NCBI RefSeq assembly: GCF_902833905.1
Contig: NZ_CADFGP010000029.1
Location: forward strand, 38,174 to 102,173
Direction: 5' to 3'
From: Paraburkholderia tuberum STM678
GTDB lineage: Bacteria > Pseudomonadota > Gammaproteobacteria > Burkholderiales > Burkholderiaceae
Length of the DNA: 64,000 nucleotides
Shown: one piece after another, positions 56,416 through 64,000 of the stretch
Position numbering within the stretch: the first letter of the stretch is position 1
Layout: each line of letters begins with the position of its first letter
Position numbers and translations under genes: made by a program
Notes under the pieces: generated by a model
What the model was told of the DNA's origin: nothing
What the model saw: only the letters and a program-made list of their open reading frames with translations
The model's database searches: none

Positions 56416-56850
56416 TCAGCGATAGACGATCACAGGAATTTTCGTATGCGTGAGCACGCGCTGCGTTTCACTGCCGATCAGCAGGCTGCCGAGCCCGCGC
56501 CGCCCATGCGATGCCATGAAGATCACGTCGCAGCGCCCCTGCTCCGCCGCTTCGATGATGCCGAGATACGGCGCCGGATGCACGCTCGTGCGGCTCTCGA
56601 CACTGACGCCGACGCGGTGCGCCGCATGCTCGACTTCGCGCAGATGCACGCGCGCCTCGCGCTCGCTGCGTTGCAGGAACTCGCCGGGCGGTTCGACCAC
56701 GACATCGGAGAACGGCGAGTACGGATATTGCGGCAGACAGGCGTATGCGGTAACGCGGGCGCCCACGGCCTGCGCGAGGTCGATCGCGCCCGCTATCGCC
56801 TTGCGTGACAGATCTGAACCATCGGTCGGAACCAGGATGTGCCTGAACAT
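56416..56850 (-). CDS. Universal stress protein (UspA family)
   Basis: A 144-residue Usp-fold protein. The N-terminal I-L-V-P-T-D-G-S-D-L-S and the C-terminal ATP-binding G-R-R-G-L-G-S-L-L-I-G-S-E-T-Q ... P-V are intact, so it belongs to the nucleotide-binding class. A strong GGAGGGG Shine-Dalgarno precedes the ATG at 56850. It is a single gene between aceA and the LysR regulator. Its role in stress is inferred from the family. Confidence 0.93.
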   Translation of the reverse strand: MFRHILVPTDGSDLSRKAIAGAIDLAQAVGARVTAYACLPQYPYSPFSDVVVEPPGEFLQRSEREARVHLREVEHAAHRVGVSVESRTSVHPAPYLGIIEAAEQGRCDVIFMASHGRRGLGSLLIGSETQRVLTHTKIPVIVYR

Positions 56851-56977
56851 GATCCCCTCCGTCGCCGGCTGCCCGCAGCACGGCGTCAGCGTCCAACACA
56901 GCCCAGGGTGCAGGCTGCTCGAAACGATTGTAGTGCGTATGAATGCGGGTATTCGCGTCTGTCTGGAGATTGGCGCA

Positions 56978-57880
56978 TCAGTCCCAGTAACCGGGTTCGC
57001 CGTACGTATGCTTGAGAAAGTCCAGAAACAGCCGCACCCGCAGCGGCAGATGACGGCGCTGCGGGAACACCGCGTGGATGCCGATCGGCGGCGCGGCGAA
57101 TTCGTCGAGCACGCTGACGAGGCGGCCCGCCGCGATCTCCGCGCCGACCTCCCACCACGAGCGCCACGCGAGCCCGTGTCCGGCGAGACACCATTCGTGC
57201 AGCACCGCGCCGTCCGAGCACTCCATCGTGCCGGACACCTTGATCGACGCGACCTTGCCGTCGTGCTGAAACATCCAGCCGCGCTGCTGGTTCGCGCTGG
57301 CGCCGAGCGCGAGGCAGTTGTGGCGCGCGAGATCGGCCAGGCTGTGCGGCGCGCCGCGCCGGCTCAGATACGCGGGCGACGCGACGCATACGCGCCGGTT
57401 CTCCGCGAGCTTCAGCGACACCAGCGACGAATCGGGCAACTCGCCGAGCCGCACCGCGCAATCGAAGCCTTCGTTGACGAGGTCGACGAGGCGGTCGGAC
57501 AGATCGAGCGTGATCGACACGTCCGGATGCGCGACCGTGAACGCGGGCACCAGTGGCGCCACGTGCCGGCGCCCGAAGCCGGCCGGCGCCGACAGCCGGA
57601 GATGGCCGCTCGCCTTCACGCCGCCCGCCGACACGCTCGCCTCGGCGTTCTGCATGTCGTGAAGAATGCGCTGGCAGTCTTCGAGAAAGGCCGAGCCTTC
57701 GAAGGTCAGCGTGATCTTGCGCGTCGTGCGCACGAGCAGCTTCACGCCGAGGCGCTCCTCCAGTGCGTCGATGCGCCGGCCGATGATCGCGGGCGCGACG
57801 CCCTCGGCGAGCGCCGCCGCGGACAGGCTCCCTTTGGCCGCGACAGTGGCGAAGGTCTCGATCTGCTTGAAACGGTCCAT
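56978..57880 (-). CDS. LysR-family transcriptional regulator
   Basis: A 300-residue LTTR. The N-terminal winged helix-turn-helix (about 5-65: I-E-T-F-A-T-V-A-A-K-G-S-L-S-A-A-A) is followed by an effector-binding domain (about 90-295). The ligand is unknown. The start at 57880 (MDRFKQIETF) is chosen from the family; the frame is open 25 codons upstream across the intergenic region. It is divergent from the haloacid dehalogenase gene, with a palindrome between, so control of that gene is the obvious guess. Confidence 0.92.
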   Translation of the reverse strand: MDRFKQIETFATVAAKGSLSAAALAEGVAPAIIGRRIDALEERLGVKLLVRTTRKITLTFEGSAFLEDCQRILHDMQNAEASVSAGGVKASGHLRLSAPAGFGRRHVAPLVPAFTVAHPDVSITLDLSDRLVDLVNEGFDCAVRLGELPDSSLVSLKLAENRRVCVASPAYLSRRGAPHSLADLARHNCLALGASANQQRGWMFQHDGKVASIKVSGTMECSDGAVLHEWCLAGHGLAWRSWWEVGAEIAAGRLVSVLDEFAAPPIGIHAVFPQRRHLPLRVRLFLDFLKHTYGEPGYWD

Positions 57881-57946
57881 GAACGATACGCGCCGCGGCG
57901 AGGCGGAAAAGTGAGCAGTGCGCGTCAGATTAGGTACGCAAAAGTA

Positions 57947-57964
57947 AAAGATCAAGTGATCTTT
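57947..57964. promoter_or_regulatory. Candidate LysR operator
   Basis: AAAGATCA-AG-TGATCTTT, a perfect 8-bp dyad in the 145-base gap between the LysR gene and the dehalogenase gene. TACAAT at 57995-58000 downstream may be the -10 box for the dehalogenase gene. This layout is typical of a LysR-controlled divergent promoter. Confidence 0.5.
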
Positions 57965-58025
57965 AGCCTATTTTTTAGCACCTAAGGTCAGCAATACAAT
58001 CGATCCCGACCTCTGACAGGAGCGC

Positions 58026-58838
58026 ATGGCAATGTCGGCCACAACGACACCTTCCCCGCGAGCAGTGATTTTCGACGCCTACGGCACGTTGTTCGACGTG
58101 CATTCGGTGATCGCCGCCGCGGAGCAACTGTTCCCCGGCCACGGCGACGCGCTGTCACAGCTGTGGCGCCAGAAGCAGATCGAATACACGCAATTGCGCA
58201 CGCTCGCCGCGCGCAGCGACGCCCCCGGCGAACACTACCGCCCGTTCTGGGACATCACGCTCGACGCGCTGCGCTTCGCCGCGAAAAGACTGCAGCTCAC
58301 ACTCGGCCCCGCGGCCGAAAAGCGGCTGATGGACGAATACGCGTGCCTGTCCGCATTTCCCGACGCGGTGCCCGTGCTGCGTGCGTTGCGCGAGGCCGCC
58401 GCCGCGCCACGCGTGGGGCTCGCGATTCTGTCAAACGGCAATCCGCAAATGCTCGATATCGCGGTCAAGAGCGCCGGCATGAATGCCCTCTTCGATCACG
58501 TGCTGTCGGTCGACGCCGTGCGCGCGTACAAACCCTCGCCTGCCGCGTATGCGCTCGGCCCCGACGCGTTCGGCGTGGCCGCGCGCGAGATCGTGTTCGT
58601 GTCGTCGAACGGCTGGGACGTCGCGGGCGCGACATGGTTCGGCTTCACGACGTTCTGGCTGAACCGGCAGAACCTGCCCGTCGAAGAGCTCGGCGTGACG
58701 CCGCATGGCACCGGTAGCGGCATGAACGATCTGCTGGACTTTCTGCGCACACTCGCGACGTCGTCATGTTCGAGAGGCGGCCGTCGAACGAAAGTTCCTG
58801 GCAGTGGCAGTCGCAAGCGCGCCGGCCCGCGCGTATGA
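58026..58838 (+). CDS. Haloacid dehalogenase, type II (HAD superfamily)
   Basis: A 270-residue HAD hydrolase like L-2-haloacid dehalogenase. Motif I is F-D-A-Y-G-T-L-F-D (Asp nucleophile about residue 17), motif II L-S-N-G-N (about 139), the Lys in Y-K-P-S (about 163), and motif IV with S-S-N-G-W-D (about 197). The S-S-N-G-W-D-V-A-G-A block is characteristic of dehalogenases. The last about 25 residues are an Arg/Ser/Gly-rich extension with no family counterpart. The start is 58026 or ATG 58032, both served by AGGAG. True substrates are unproven. Confidence 0.9.
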   Translation: MAMSATTTPSPRAVIFDAYGTLFDVHSVIAAAEQLFPGHGDALSQLWRQKQIEYTQLRTLAARSDAPGEHYRPFWDITLDALRFAAKRLQLTLGPAAEKRLMDEYACLSAFPDAVPVLRALREAAAAPRVGLAILSNGNPQMLDIAVKSAGMNALFDHVLSVDAVRAYKPSPAAYALGPDAFGVAAREIVFVSSNGWDVAGATWFGFTTFWLNRQNLPVEELGVTPHGTGSGMNDLLDFLRTLATSSCSRGGRRTKVPGSGSRKRAGPRV

Positions 58839-58917
58839 CGGCGTCCCCCGCATTCGGCAATCCACTTCCCCTTTTCAACCTTCGCATTTTTGCAACCTGA
58901 CCGACCAAGGAAAAAAC

Positions 58918-60510
58918 ATGGCTAATCCGCTGTCGTTGCCGCAAGGCATGGAAATCACCGGCGACATCAAGCCCGGCTTTGAAGCGATCCTCACCCGCGA
59001 AGCGCTGGAACTCGTCGCGGCCTTGCACCGTACGTTCGAGCCGCGCCGTCAGCAGTTGCTGCAGGCGCGCGTCGAGCGCGCGAAGCGGCTCGACGCTGGC
59101 GAGCGGCCCGACTTCCTCGCCGCCACGAAGAGCGTGCGCGAGGGCGACTGGAAGATCGCGCCGCTGCCGCAGGATCTGCAGTGCCGGCGCGTCGAGATCA
59201 CCGGCCCCGTCGAGCGCAAGATGATCATCAACGCGCTCAATTCGGGCGCCGACTCCTACATGACCGACTTCGAGGATTCGAACGCGCCGAGCTGGGACAA
59301 TCAGATCACCGGTCATATCAATCTGAAGGACGCGGTGCGCCGCACGATCTCGCTCGAACAGAACGGCAAGTCGTACCGGCTCAACGACAGGACCGCGACG
59401 CTGATCGTACGTCCGCGCGGCTGGCATCTCGACGAGAAGCACGTGAAGGTCGACGGCCAGCGCGTGTCGGGTGGCATCTTCGATTTCGCGCTGTACATGG
59501 TGCACAACGCGAAGGAGTTGATCGCGCGCGGCTCGGGTCCGTACTTCTATCTGCCGAAGATGGAGAGCCATCTCGAAGCGCGGCTGTGGAACGACCTCTT
59601 CGTCGCCGCGCAGGAAGCGGTCGGCGTGCCGCGCGGCACGATTCGCGCGACGGTGCTGATCGAGACGGTCGTCGCCGCGTTCGAAATGGACGAGATCCTG
59701 TACGAGCTGCGTGAACATAGCTCGGGCCTGAACGCGGGCCGCTGGGACTACATCTTCTCGGCGATCAAGAAGTTCAAGAGCGACCGCGACTTCTGCCTCG
59801 CCGATCGCTCGCAGATCACGATGACCTCGCCGTTCATGCGCGCGTACGCGTTGCTGCTGCTGAAGACCTGCCATCGCCGCAACGCGCCGGCGATCGGCGG
59901 CATGAGCGCGCTGATTCCGATCAAGAACGATGCGGCCGCGAACGACAAGGCGATGGCCGGCGTGCGTTCAGACAAGGCGCGCGACGCGGGCGACGGCTAC
60001 GACGGCGGCTGGGTCGCGCACCCGGGCCTCGTGCCGGTCGCGATGGAAGAGTTCGTCAAGGTGCTCGGCGATCGGCCGAACCAGATCGGCAAGCAGCGCG
60101 TCGACGTGCTCGTGAGCGCGACCGACCTGCTCGACTTCCGCCCGGAAACGCCGATCACCGAAGCGGGCTTGCGCAACAACATCAACGTCGGCATTCACTA
60201 CCTCGGTTCGTGGCTCGCGGGCAATGGCTGTGTGCCGATTCACAACCTGATGGAAGATGCGGCCACCGCCGAGATTTCGCGCTCGCAGGTCTGGCAGTGG
60301 ATCCGCTCGCCGAAGGGCAAACTCGACGACGGTCGCAAGGTGACGGTCGAACTGGTGCGCGAGCTCGCGGCGCAGGAGTTCGACAAGGTCAAACAGACGG
60401 TGGGCGGAGATACGAAGCCGTATGAGCGTGCCGCGCAGATCTTCGAGCAGATGTCGACCGCGGAGCAGTTCACCGATTTTCTGACGCTGCCGCTTTACGA
60501 AGAGATTTGA
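58918..60510 (+). CDS. aceB: Malate synthase A
   Basis: A 530-residue malate synthase condensing glyoxylate with acetyl-CoA. The M-T-D-F-E-D-S-N-A-P-S-W-D-N segment (about 112), R-P-R-G-W-H (about 165), the L-P-K-M-E-S-H and R-A-T-V-L-I-E-T (about 245) active-site blocks, and the C-terminal N-G-C-V-P-I-H-N-L-M-E-D-A-A-T-A-E-I-S-R are all present. The start at 58918 follows AAGGAAAAAAC. The frame is open upstream into the dehalogenase tail. It completes the glyoxylate shunt with aceA. Confidence 0.98.
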   Translation: MANPLSLPQGMEITGDIKPGFEAILTREALELVAALHRTFEPRRQQLLQARVERAKRLDAGERPDFLAATKSVREGDWKIAPLPQDLQCRRVEITGPVERKMIINALNSGADSYMTDFEDSNAPSWDNQITGHINLKDAVRRTISLEQNGKSYRLNDRTATLIVRPRGWHLDEKHVKVDGQRVSGGIFDFALYMVHNAKELIARGSGPYFYLPKMESHLEARLWNDLFVAAQEAVGVPRGTIRATVLIETVVAAFEMDEILYELREHSSGLNAGRWDYIFSAIKKFKSDRDFCLADRSQITMTSPFMRAYALLLLKTCHRRNAPAIGGMSALIPIKNDAAANDKAMAGVRSDKARDAGDGYDGGWVAHPGLVPVAMEEFVKVLGDRPNQIGKQRVDVLVSATDLLDFRPETPITEAGLRNNINVGIHYLGSWLAGNGCVPIHNLMEDAATAEISRSQVWQWIRSPKGKLDDGRKVTVELVRELAAQEFDKVKQTVGGDTKPYERAAQIFEQMSTAEQFTDFLTLPLYEEI

Positions 60511-60578
60511 TGGTGTTGATGATGCGGGCTCGAGCGCCTTGGGCCTGCTCGAGCCAGGGGACCCCATCGGCTTGAACG

Positions 60579-60617
60579 ACGGCACGCCGCGGACATACGT
60601 GGCGCGCCGTTTTTTTT
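60579..60617 (+). terminator. Intrinsic terminator after aceB
   Basis: ACGGC-A-CGCC pairs with GGCG-C-GCCGT (60601-60610) around a 12-base loop, followed by a run of Ts to 60617. It lies about 70 bases after the aceB stop, before the convergent cyclotransferase gene. Confidence 0.75.
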
Positions 60618-60637
60618 GCTCGCCTTCGTGGACCAGC

Positions 60638-61039
60638 TCAGCGCGTGCGCCGATGTTCGACCCAATCGCCTGAACGGATCTCGGGCAGCCCTTTTACGGC
60701 GCTCGGCGCGACCGGATAGAAGCGGCAATTCACGACGTTGCCGTCCACTTTGACCATCACCTCACGTGTCAGAAAACGATCCTCGACGCCCGGATACACG
60801 GCTTCGATTTCGTCGAGCACCGCGACGAGCGCATCGTCGATTTCATAGACGTCGCCGAGCACGTCGATACCCGCTTCGTCGACGACGAGACCCGGATAGT
60901 CGCCAAAATCGAACAGATGGCCGCGCACGGTGGTACTGCCGAGCAGGCTCGGTGCGGGGATGTCGTTGCGCGCGGCGGCTTCGCTGATGTCGTTGGTTTC
61001 ACCGGCACGCAGCGTGCCGTAGACAAAGACGGTCTGCAT
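60638..61039 (-). CDS. Gamma-glutamylcyclotransferase-like protein (AIG2/YtfP family)
   Basis: A 133-residue GGCT-fold protein. The N-terminal V-F-V-Y-G-T-L-R-A-G-E is the signature loop, and a conserved acidic residue is in L-D-E-I-E (about 77). P-G-L-V and Y-P-V-A are further family blocks. The physiological substrate is unknown; family members act on gamma-glutamyl amines or peptides. It converges with aceB and is divergent from the AraC gene. Confidence 0.9.
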   Translation of the reverse strand: MQTVFVYGTLRAGETNDISEAAARNDIPAPSLLGSTTVRGHLFDFGDYPGLVVDEAGIDVLGDVYEIDDALVAVLDEIEAVYPGVEDRFLTREVMVKVDGNVVNCRFYPVAPSAVKGLPEIRSGDWVEHRRTR

Positions 61040-61221
61040 CGTCGTTGAGTCTCCATGGTCAGAGGTGATGTCGGTGGCTCGGGGGCCATCGGGACATTAT
61101 GCAACGGCGGCCCGTCGGCAACAGAAACTGGGCACGGCCTACAATGCTTGATGCCCGCGGCGGTGAATGGCCTCGACCGCGCTTCGCCGTTGCCAGCTCC
61201 GTGATCCGAACCGACCTTGCC

Positions 61222-62121
61222 ATGACCTCGTCCTCCGACTCCGACTTGTTGAGCCGCGTGCGTTTCGCCGACATACCGCCCGAGTTCGCGCCGAACGAGA
61301 TGCATCCGATCCGCGTGCGCTCGCGGCCAATGCCGGCGGGCTGGCATATCGCGCGTCATACGCATGCCTGGGCGCAGGTCGCGTATGCGTCGCGCGGCGT
61401 GCTGCGGGTCGCAACGACGGGCACGACATGGATGGTGCCGCCATCGCGCGCAATCTGGTTGCCGCCGCATGTGACGCACGAAGTGGTCGCCGTCGAGGAT
61501 GCGTTCCTGCGCACGCTGTACATCACCGAGAGTACGGTGCCGGCCGGGCTCGATACGCCGCGCGTCGTCGAAGTATCGAACCTGTTGCGCGAGGTGATTG
61601 CCGCGCTCGATACGGCTGGCCTGTCCGCCGCGCGCGAGCAGCTGCTCGGCGCGCTCGCGCTCGATGAACTGACGCGCTCCGAGCCGTTGCCGCTGTCCGT
61701 GCCGATGCCCAGCGAAAAGCGCCTGCGCGCGCTGTGCGAGGCCCTGATCGCCGACCCGATGCATGGCGAGTCGCTCGAGCAGTGGGCATCGACGGTGGGC
61801 GCGAGCACGCGCACGATCGCGCGGCTGTTCCGCCAGGAGCTGGGTGTGAGTTTTTCGCAGTGGCGTCAGCAGGCGATTCTCGCGCGCGCCATTCCATTGT
61901 TGAGCCAGGGACGGCCGCTGTCGCACGTCGCGCAGGAACTGGGCTATCAGAGCCAGAGCGCCTTCTCCGCGATGTTCCGGCGTGGGTTCGGCGCGAGTCC
62001 ACGCGCGTTTATCGAGCGAGGCGCCGAGCATCGCGCGAGCAACGGCGAGCATGATGACGCGCAAAAGGATGATGAAACGGCACAGGATCAAGCCGGTTCG
62101 ACGGACGTCGCCGAGCGGTGA
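61222..62121 (+). CDS. AraC-family transcriptional regulator
   Basis: A 299-residue regulator. An N-terminal cupin-like sensor domain (about 20-120: H-T-H-A-W-A-Q-V-A-Y-A-S-R-G-V) is followed by two C-terminal helix-turn-helix motifs (about 180-275: L-E-Q-W-A-S-T-V-G-A-S-x-R-T-I-A-R-L-F and L-G-Y-Q-S-Q-S-A-F-S-A-M-F-R-R). A hydrophilic Asp/Glu/Gln tail ends it. The start at 61222 (MTSSSDSD) is preferred; upstream in-frame ATGs (61144, 61099) overlap the possible TACAAT -10 box at 61140-61145. The target is unknown. Confidence 0.9.
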   Translation: MTSSSDSDLLSRVRFADIPPEFAPNEMHPIRVRSRPMPAGWHIARHTHAWAQVAYASRGVLRVATTGTTWMVPPSRAIWLPPHVTHEVVAVEDAFLRTLYITESTVPAGLDTPRVVEVSNLLREVIAALDTAGLSAAREQLLGALALDELTRSEPLPLSVPMPSEKRLRALCEALIADPMHGESLEQWASTVGASTRTIARLFRQELGVSFSQWRQQAILARAIPLLSQGRPLSHVAQELGYQSQSAFSAMFRRGFGASPRAFIERGAEHRASNGEHDDAQKDDETAQDQAGSTDVAER

Positions 62122-62168
62122 ATGGCGACAACTAGCGGTGCGCGTCGGCCATCAATGCGGGGCACGCC

Positions 62169-62633
62169 TCAAACCCGCCGCGCCAGATGACGGATTGCGC
62201 CTAGCTGCGCGAGCCGCGGCCCGGTGAGCTTATAGCCCTTGCGCAGATAGAGCCGCGCCGCCGGATTGTCGACGAACACGCGCAACTGCAACTCACGCAG
62301 CCCGCGCTCGCGCGCCCATTGATGCGAGATGTCGAGCAGGAAGGTACCGGCGCCAAGCCGACGATATCCTTCGGCGATCTGCACGTCGCGGATATGCAGC
62401 GAATCACCCTCTTCGGTGATACGCAGCACGCCCATCGGCACGCCATCCACTTCGAGAATGAAATTCTCCGATTCGCGCCAACTGCCGAGAAACAGATCGC
62501 TGCGCCACACCAGATGATGCCGGCGATAGTAGCCGCCCATGTTGTTGCGGGTCAGCGCCTCGGCAAACTCGAAATCGTCCATGCTGGCCGAGCGCAGATG
62601 AAACGGTGACGGAGCTTCGGTGGGATCGAACAT
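62169..62633 (-). CDS. GNAT family N-acetyltransferase
   Basis: A 154-residue acetyltransferase. The GNAT fold is visible, with the acetyl-CoA loop E-G-Y-R-R-L-G-A-G-T (about 105-114) and the C-terminal N-P-A-A-R-L-Y-L-R-K-G-Y-K. The substrate is unknown. The start at 62633 (MFDPTEAPS) is chosen because the frame upstream runs straight into a reverse transcriptase remnant that is plainly unrelated. It converges with the AraC gene. Confidence 0.88.
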   Translation of the reverse strand: MFDPTEAPSPFHLRSASMDDFEFAEALTRNNMGGYYRRHHLVWRSDLFLGSWRESENFILEVDGVPMGVLRITEEGDSLHIRDVQIAEGYRRLGAGTFLLDISHQWARERGLRELQLRVFVDNPAARLYLRKGYKLTGPRLAQLGAIRHLARRV

Positions 62634-62759
62634 GGCAGGACCGCGAGGATGAGTCGGATAAACGGTAAAACAGGCCGCGCGCGCTGGCAATGGCTGTTTG
62701 TCCCGAGCCTTCCGGGAGGCGGCCGGCAACGGCAGTAGAAACGGAGCGGTTACGGTCCT

Positions 62760-63035
62760 ATGAGCAGGCGCCATCACCCGCTCACCAGCACGACGGCTGC
62801 GGATATACACGTTCGCATCGTCGGCACAGCGCACGAAGCAGTGGCCGCGCCGTTCCAGTTCCTTGTCCACCACGTCGAGCAACACGTTGGCCAGCAACGG
62901 CGGATCATCATGGCGCGGACAACAGGCTTCGTCGCTCACGGAAATAGGCGCAGCTTCACCGCGCGTGCCTCCCGATCGCCCCGCTTGCGCGGGCATCTGA
63001 CGCAATTCCTGTCGCATCGACATGGCGCTGGACAC
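62760..63035 (-). pseudogene. Remnant of a group II intron reverse transcriptase (first intron)
   Basis: On minus this stretch encodes P-L-L-A-N-V-L-L-D then K-E-L-E-R-R-G-H-x-F-V-R-C-A-D-D-A-N-V-Y-I-R-S-R-R-A-G-E-R-V-M-A, a clear group II intron RT palm segment (about 62769-62900). The catalytic Y-A-D-D is changed to C-A-D-D and the G-T-P-Q-G block before P-L-L-A-N is lost. The part ahead of it (about 62905-63035, M-S-S-A-M-S-M-R-Q-E-L) may be the RT N-terminus fused by an internal deletion; that is less certain. The frame then runs into the GNAT gene. Confidence 0.75.
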
Positions 63036-63099
63036 TCCCTCCCGTTCGGCCCTTCATCACCAGCTCCAGTCTCACCGACCTGTCCTGTGACTGTTGGGT

Positions 63100-63173
63100 C
63101 GGAGGAGGCGCGCTGACGCGCTGGCCTCCGTCCGCCGCTCAAACTGCACGTGCCGTTTTCCGGCATGCAGCTT
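63100..63173 (-). ncRNA. Group II intron 3' end: domains V and VI (second intron)
   Basis: Domain V is at 63140-63173 on minus: AAGC at its start, then CTGCA-TGCCG-GAAAA-CGGCA-CG-TGCAG. That is a 34-base hairpin with a GAAA-type loop and a 2-base CG bulge, as the catalytic domain requires. Domain VI follows as a GGAGGC/GCCTCC hairpin (63104-63129). The 3' splice end should lie a few bases beyond, near 63090-63100. The stop codon of the RT abuts domain V, as usual for intron-encoded proteins in domain IV. Confidence 0.82.
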
Positions 63174-63917
63174 TCACGAAGATGCAGCATGCTGGGATGC
63201 AATAGAAGGTATCAGTTGCACAAGGTTGACTAACCCGAACTCACCATAGAGCCGCGCCTCGGGCAAGACCTTCCAGCCCATGTTGCGCCAGCGCTTGAAT
63301 CGATGCGACCAGATGCGCCGCACGATCCATCGGTTGAGCCGGTTGAAGATTCGCCGGACGTGGGACCGCTTGTAGTAGTGCCCCCAGCCGCGCAGGATGG
63401 GATTGAGCCGTCCAATCAGCTCCCGCGTTCGAAGCGGCACACATCGCTTTGTAAGACGACGCACCTGATCCATGAAGCGCTGGACCGACTTCTCCCGGGG
63501 GTACGCGTACAGCGCACCCGACCGGGCGCCACTGCGGATCTTGGCTGCGGGCAGCGATAACTGCCGCCCACGCTTGATCTTGTAGCCGAGAAACTCGAAT
63601 CCAAACCGAACATGCACGATCCGCGTCTTCTGCGGATTAAGTTGCACACCCAGTGCGCTCAGAATCTTCGTCGCCGCTGCGATGGCAGCGCGCGCTTCTG
63701 TCTGGGATGAACAGGTGATCACCCAGTCATCCGCGTAACGGGTAAGCTGGTAGCCCTTGCGCCGCATCTCCCGATCAAACGGCGTCAGGAGGATATTGCT
63801 GAGCAGCGGTGAAGCTACCCCACCTTGCGGCGTTCCACGCTCGCTTGGAAACAGACGACCCTTGCCGAAACTGCCGGCTTTGAGCATCGCCTTGATCAGG
63901 CCTAGTACGAATGGCAC
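63174..63917 (-). pseudogene. 5'-truncated group II intron reverse transcriptase/maturase
   Basis: 247 codons remain, of about 420-470 in a full protein. The text begins inside the RT domain (V-L-G-L-I-K-A-M-L-K-A-G). It keeps G-T-P-Q-G-G-V-A-S-P-L-L-S-N, the catalytic Y-A-D-D-W (about residue 62), the thumb and the maturase X domain (G-R-L-N-P-I-L-R-G-W-G-H-Y-Y-K). No HNH endonuclease domain follows. An in-frame TAA directly precedes codon 1 (a GTG), so the missing N-terminus is a real truncation and not a window effect. It differs from the first RT remnant, so it is a second intron. Confidence 0.9.
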
Positions 63918-64000
63918 TTACTTAAGCCTACATGGAGGAGAAGACGCGGGTAAGTGCTTGAAGAGAAAGGGAGGGGGCTGATCCAGGGATTGATACGATG
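63906..64000. mobile_element. Junction into unrecognised sequence with 8-bp inverted repeat
   Basis: RT homology stops near 63906. Beyond it GCACTTAC (63914-63921) and GTAAGTGC (63950-63957) form an exact 8-bp inverted repeat. Purine-rich sequence follows (63958-63976), and then AGGGAT plus an ATG at 63998-64000, possibly the start of a plus-strand gene continuing outside. It may be the end of an insertion element that broke the intron. The family is not recognised. Confidence 0.4.

Noticed and set aside
60766..62091. Long minus frame across the cyclotransferase and AraC genes
   Set aside because: It overlaps two genes with clear motifs and shows no domain of its own.
62634..63035. A 288-residue GNAT protein starting at 63035
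   Set aside because: The N-terminal 134 codons are an intron RT remnant. The GNAT fold begins at 62633.

Overview
This window is a GC-rich, densely coded piece of core chromosome from a betaproteobacterium. The gene order (ppsR at the edge; rpsB-tsf-pyrH-frr-uppS-cdsA-dxr-rseP-bamA-skp-lpxD-fabZ-lpxA-lpxB-rnhB; smc-zipA-ligA; dapC-dapD-dapE), a small protein that looks like the Burkholderia-restricted DUF2866 family, and the protein sequences themselves point to Burkholderiaceae, most likely Paraburkholderia or Burkholderia. This assignment rests on recognition, not on a search. I saw no rRNA, tRNA or CRISPR array.

Layout. 1-454 is the regulatory region in front of ppsR, probably shared with a divergent ppsA outside the window. 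1329-17581 is one long minus-strand block: S2 and EF-Ts, UMP kinase, ribosome recycling factor, undecaprenyl-PP synthase, CDP-diglyceride synthase, DXP reductoisomerase, RseP, BamA, Skp, the lipid A genes, FabZ, RNase HII and an rRNA methyltransferase. Together they couple translation to envelope construction. An intrinsic terminator lies between rpsB and tsf. 18149-23718 (plus) holds map, glnD and a pseudouridine synthase with a long repeat-rich N-terminal extension. 23815-32772 (minus) holds def, ligA, zipA, smc and a DMT permease. 33077-43209 (mostly plus) holds the dapC-dapD-ArsC-like-dapE lysine and peptidoglycan genes, prmB, cardiolipin synthase, glutathione peroxidase (minus), an ABC-F ATPase and a family III CoA-transferase. 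43280-46162 (minus) holds DUF2866, radA and alr. lplT and thiD follow on plus. A minus operon tsaB-rimI-UDG-DUF1853 covers tRNA modification, ribosomal acetylation and base-excision repair. An acyl-CoA-binding protein and the DEAD-box helicase rhlE, the latter with a long leader, come next. 54441-60510 carries both glyoxylate-shunt enzymes, aceA and aceB, separated by a universal stress protein, a LysR regulator and a haloacid dehalogenase. The end holds a gamma-glutamylcyclotransferase, an AraC regulator and a GNAT acetyltransferase.

The right end (about 62760-64000) is the only clearly accessory stretch. It has two different degenerate group II intron remnants on the minus strand: an internally deleted reverse transcriptase with a mutated YADD box, and a 5'-truncated reverse transcriptase followed by a well-preserved domain V. 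An abrupt junction then leads into unrecognised sequence.

I found no clearly new multi-gene system. The signals most worth follow-up are the near-identical 78-bp in-frame repeats in the pseudouridine synthase, the large inverted repeat just upstream of smc, the paired AT-rich palindromes upstream of aceA, the long rhlE leader, the motif repeated in inverted orientation upstream of ppsR, and the intron graveyard. All coordinates were read by eye from the sequence. Promoters and RNA structures are predictions.
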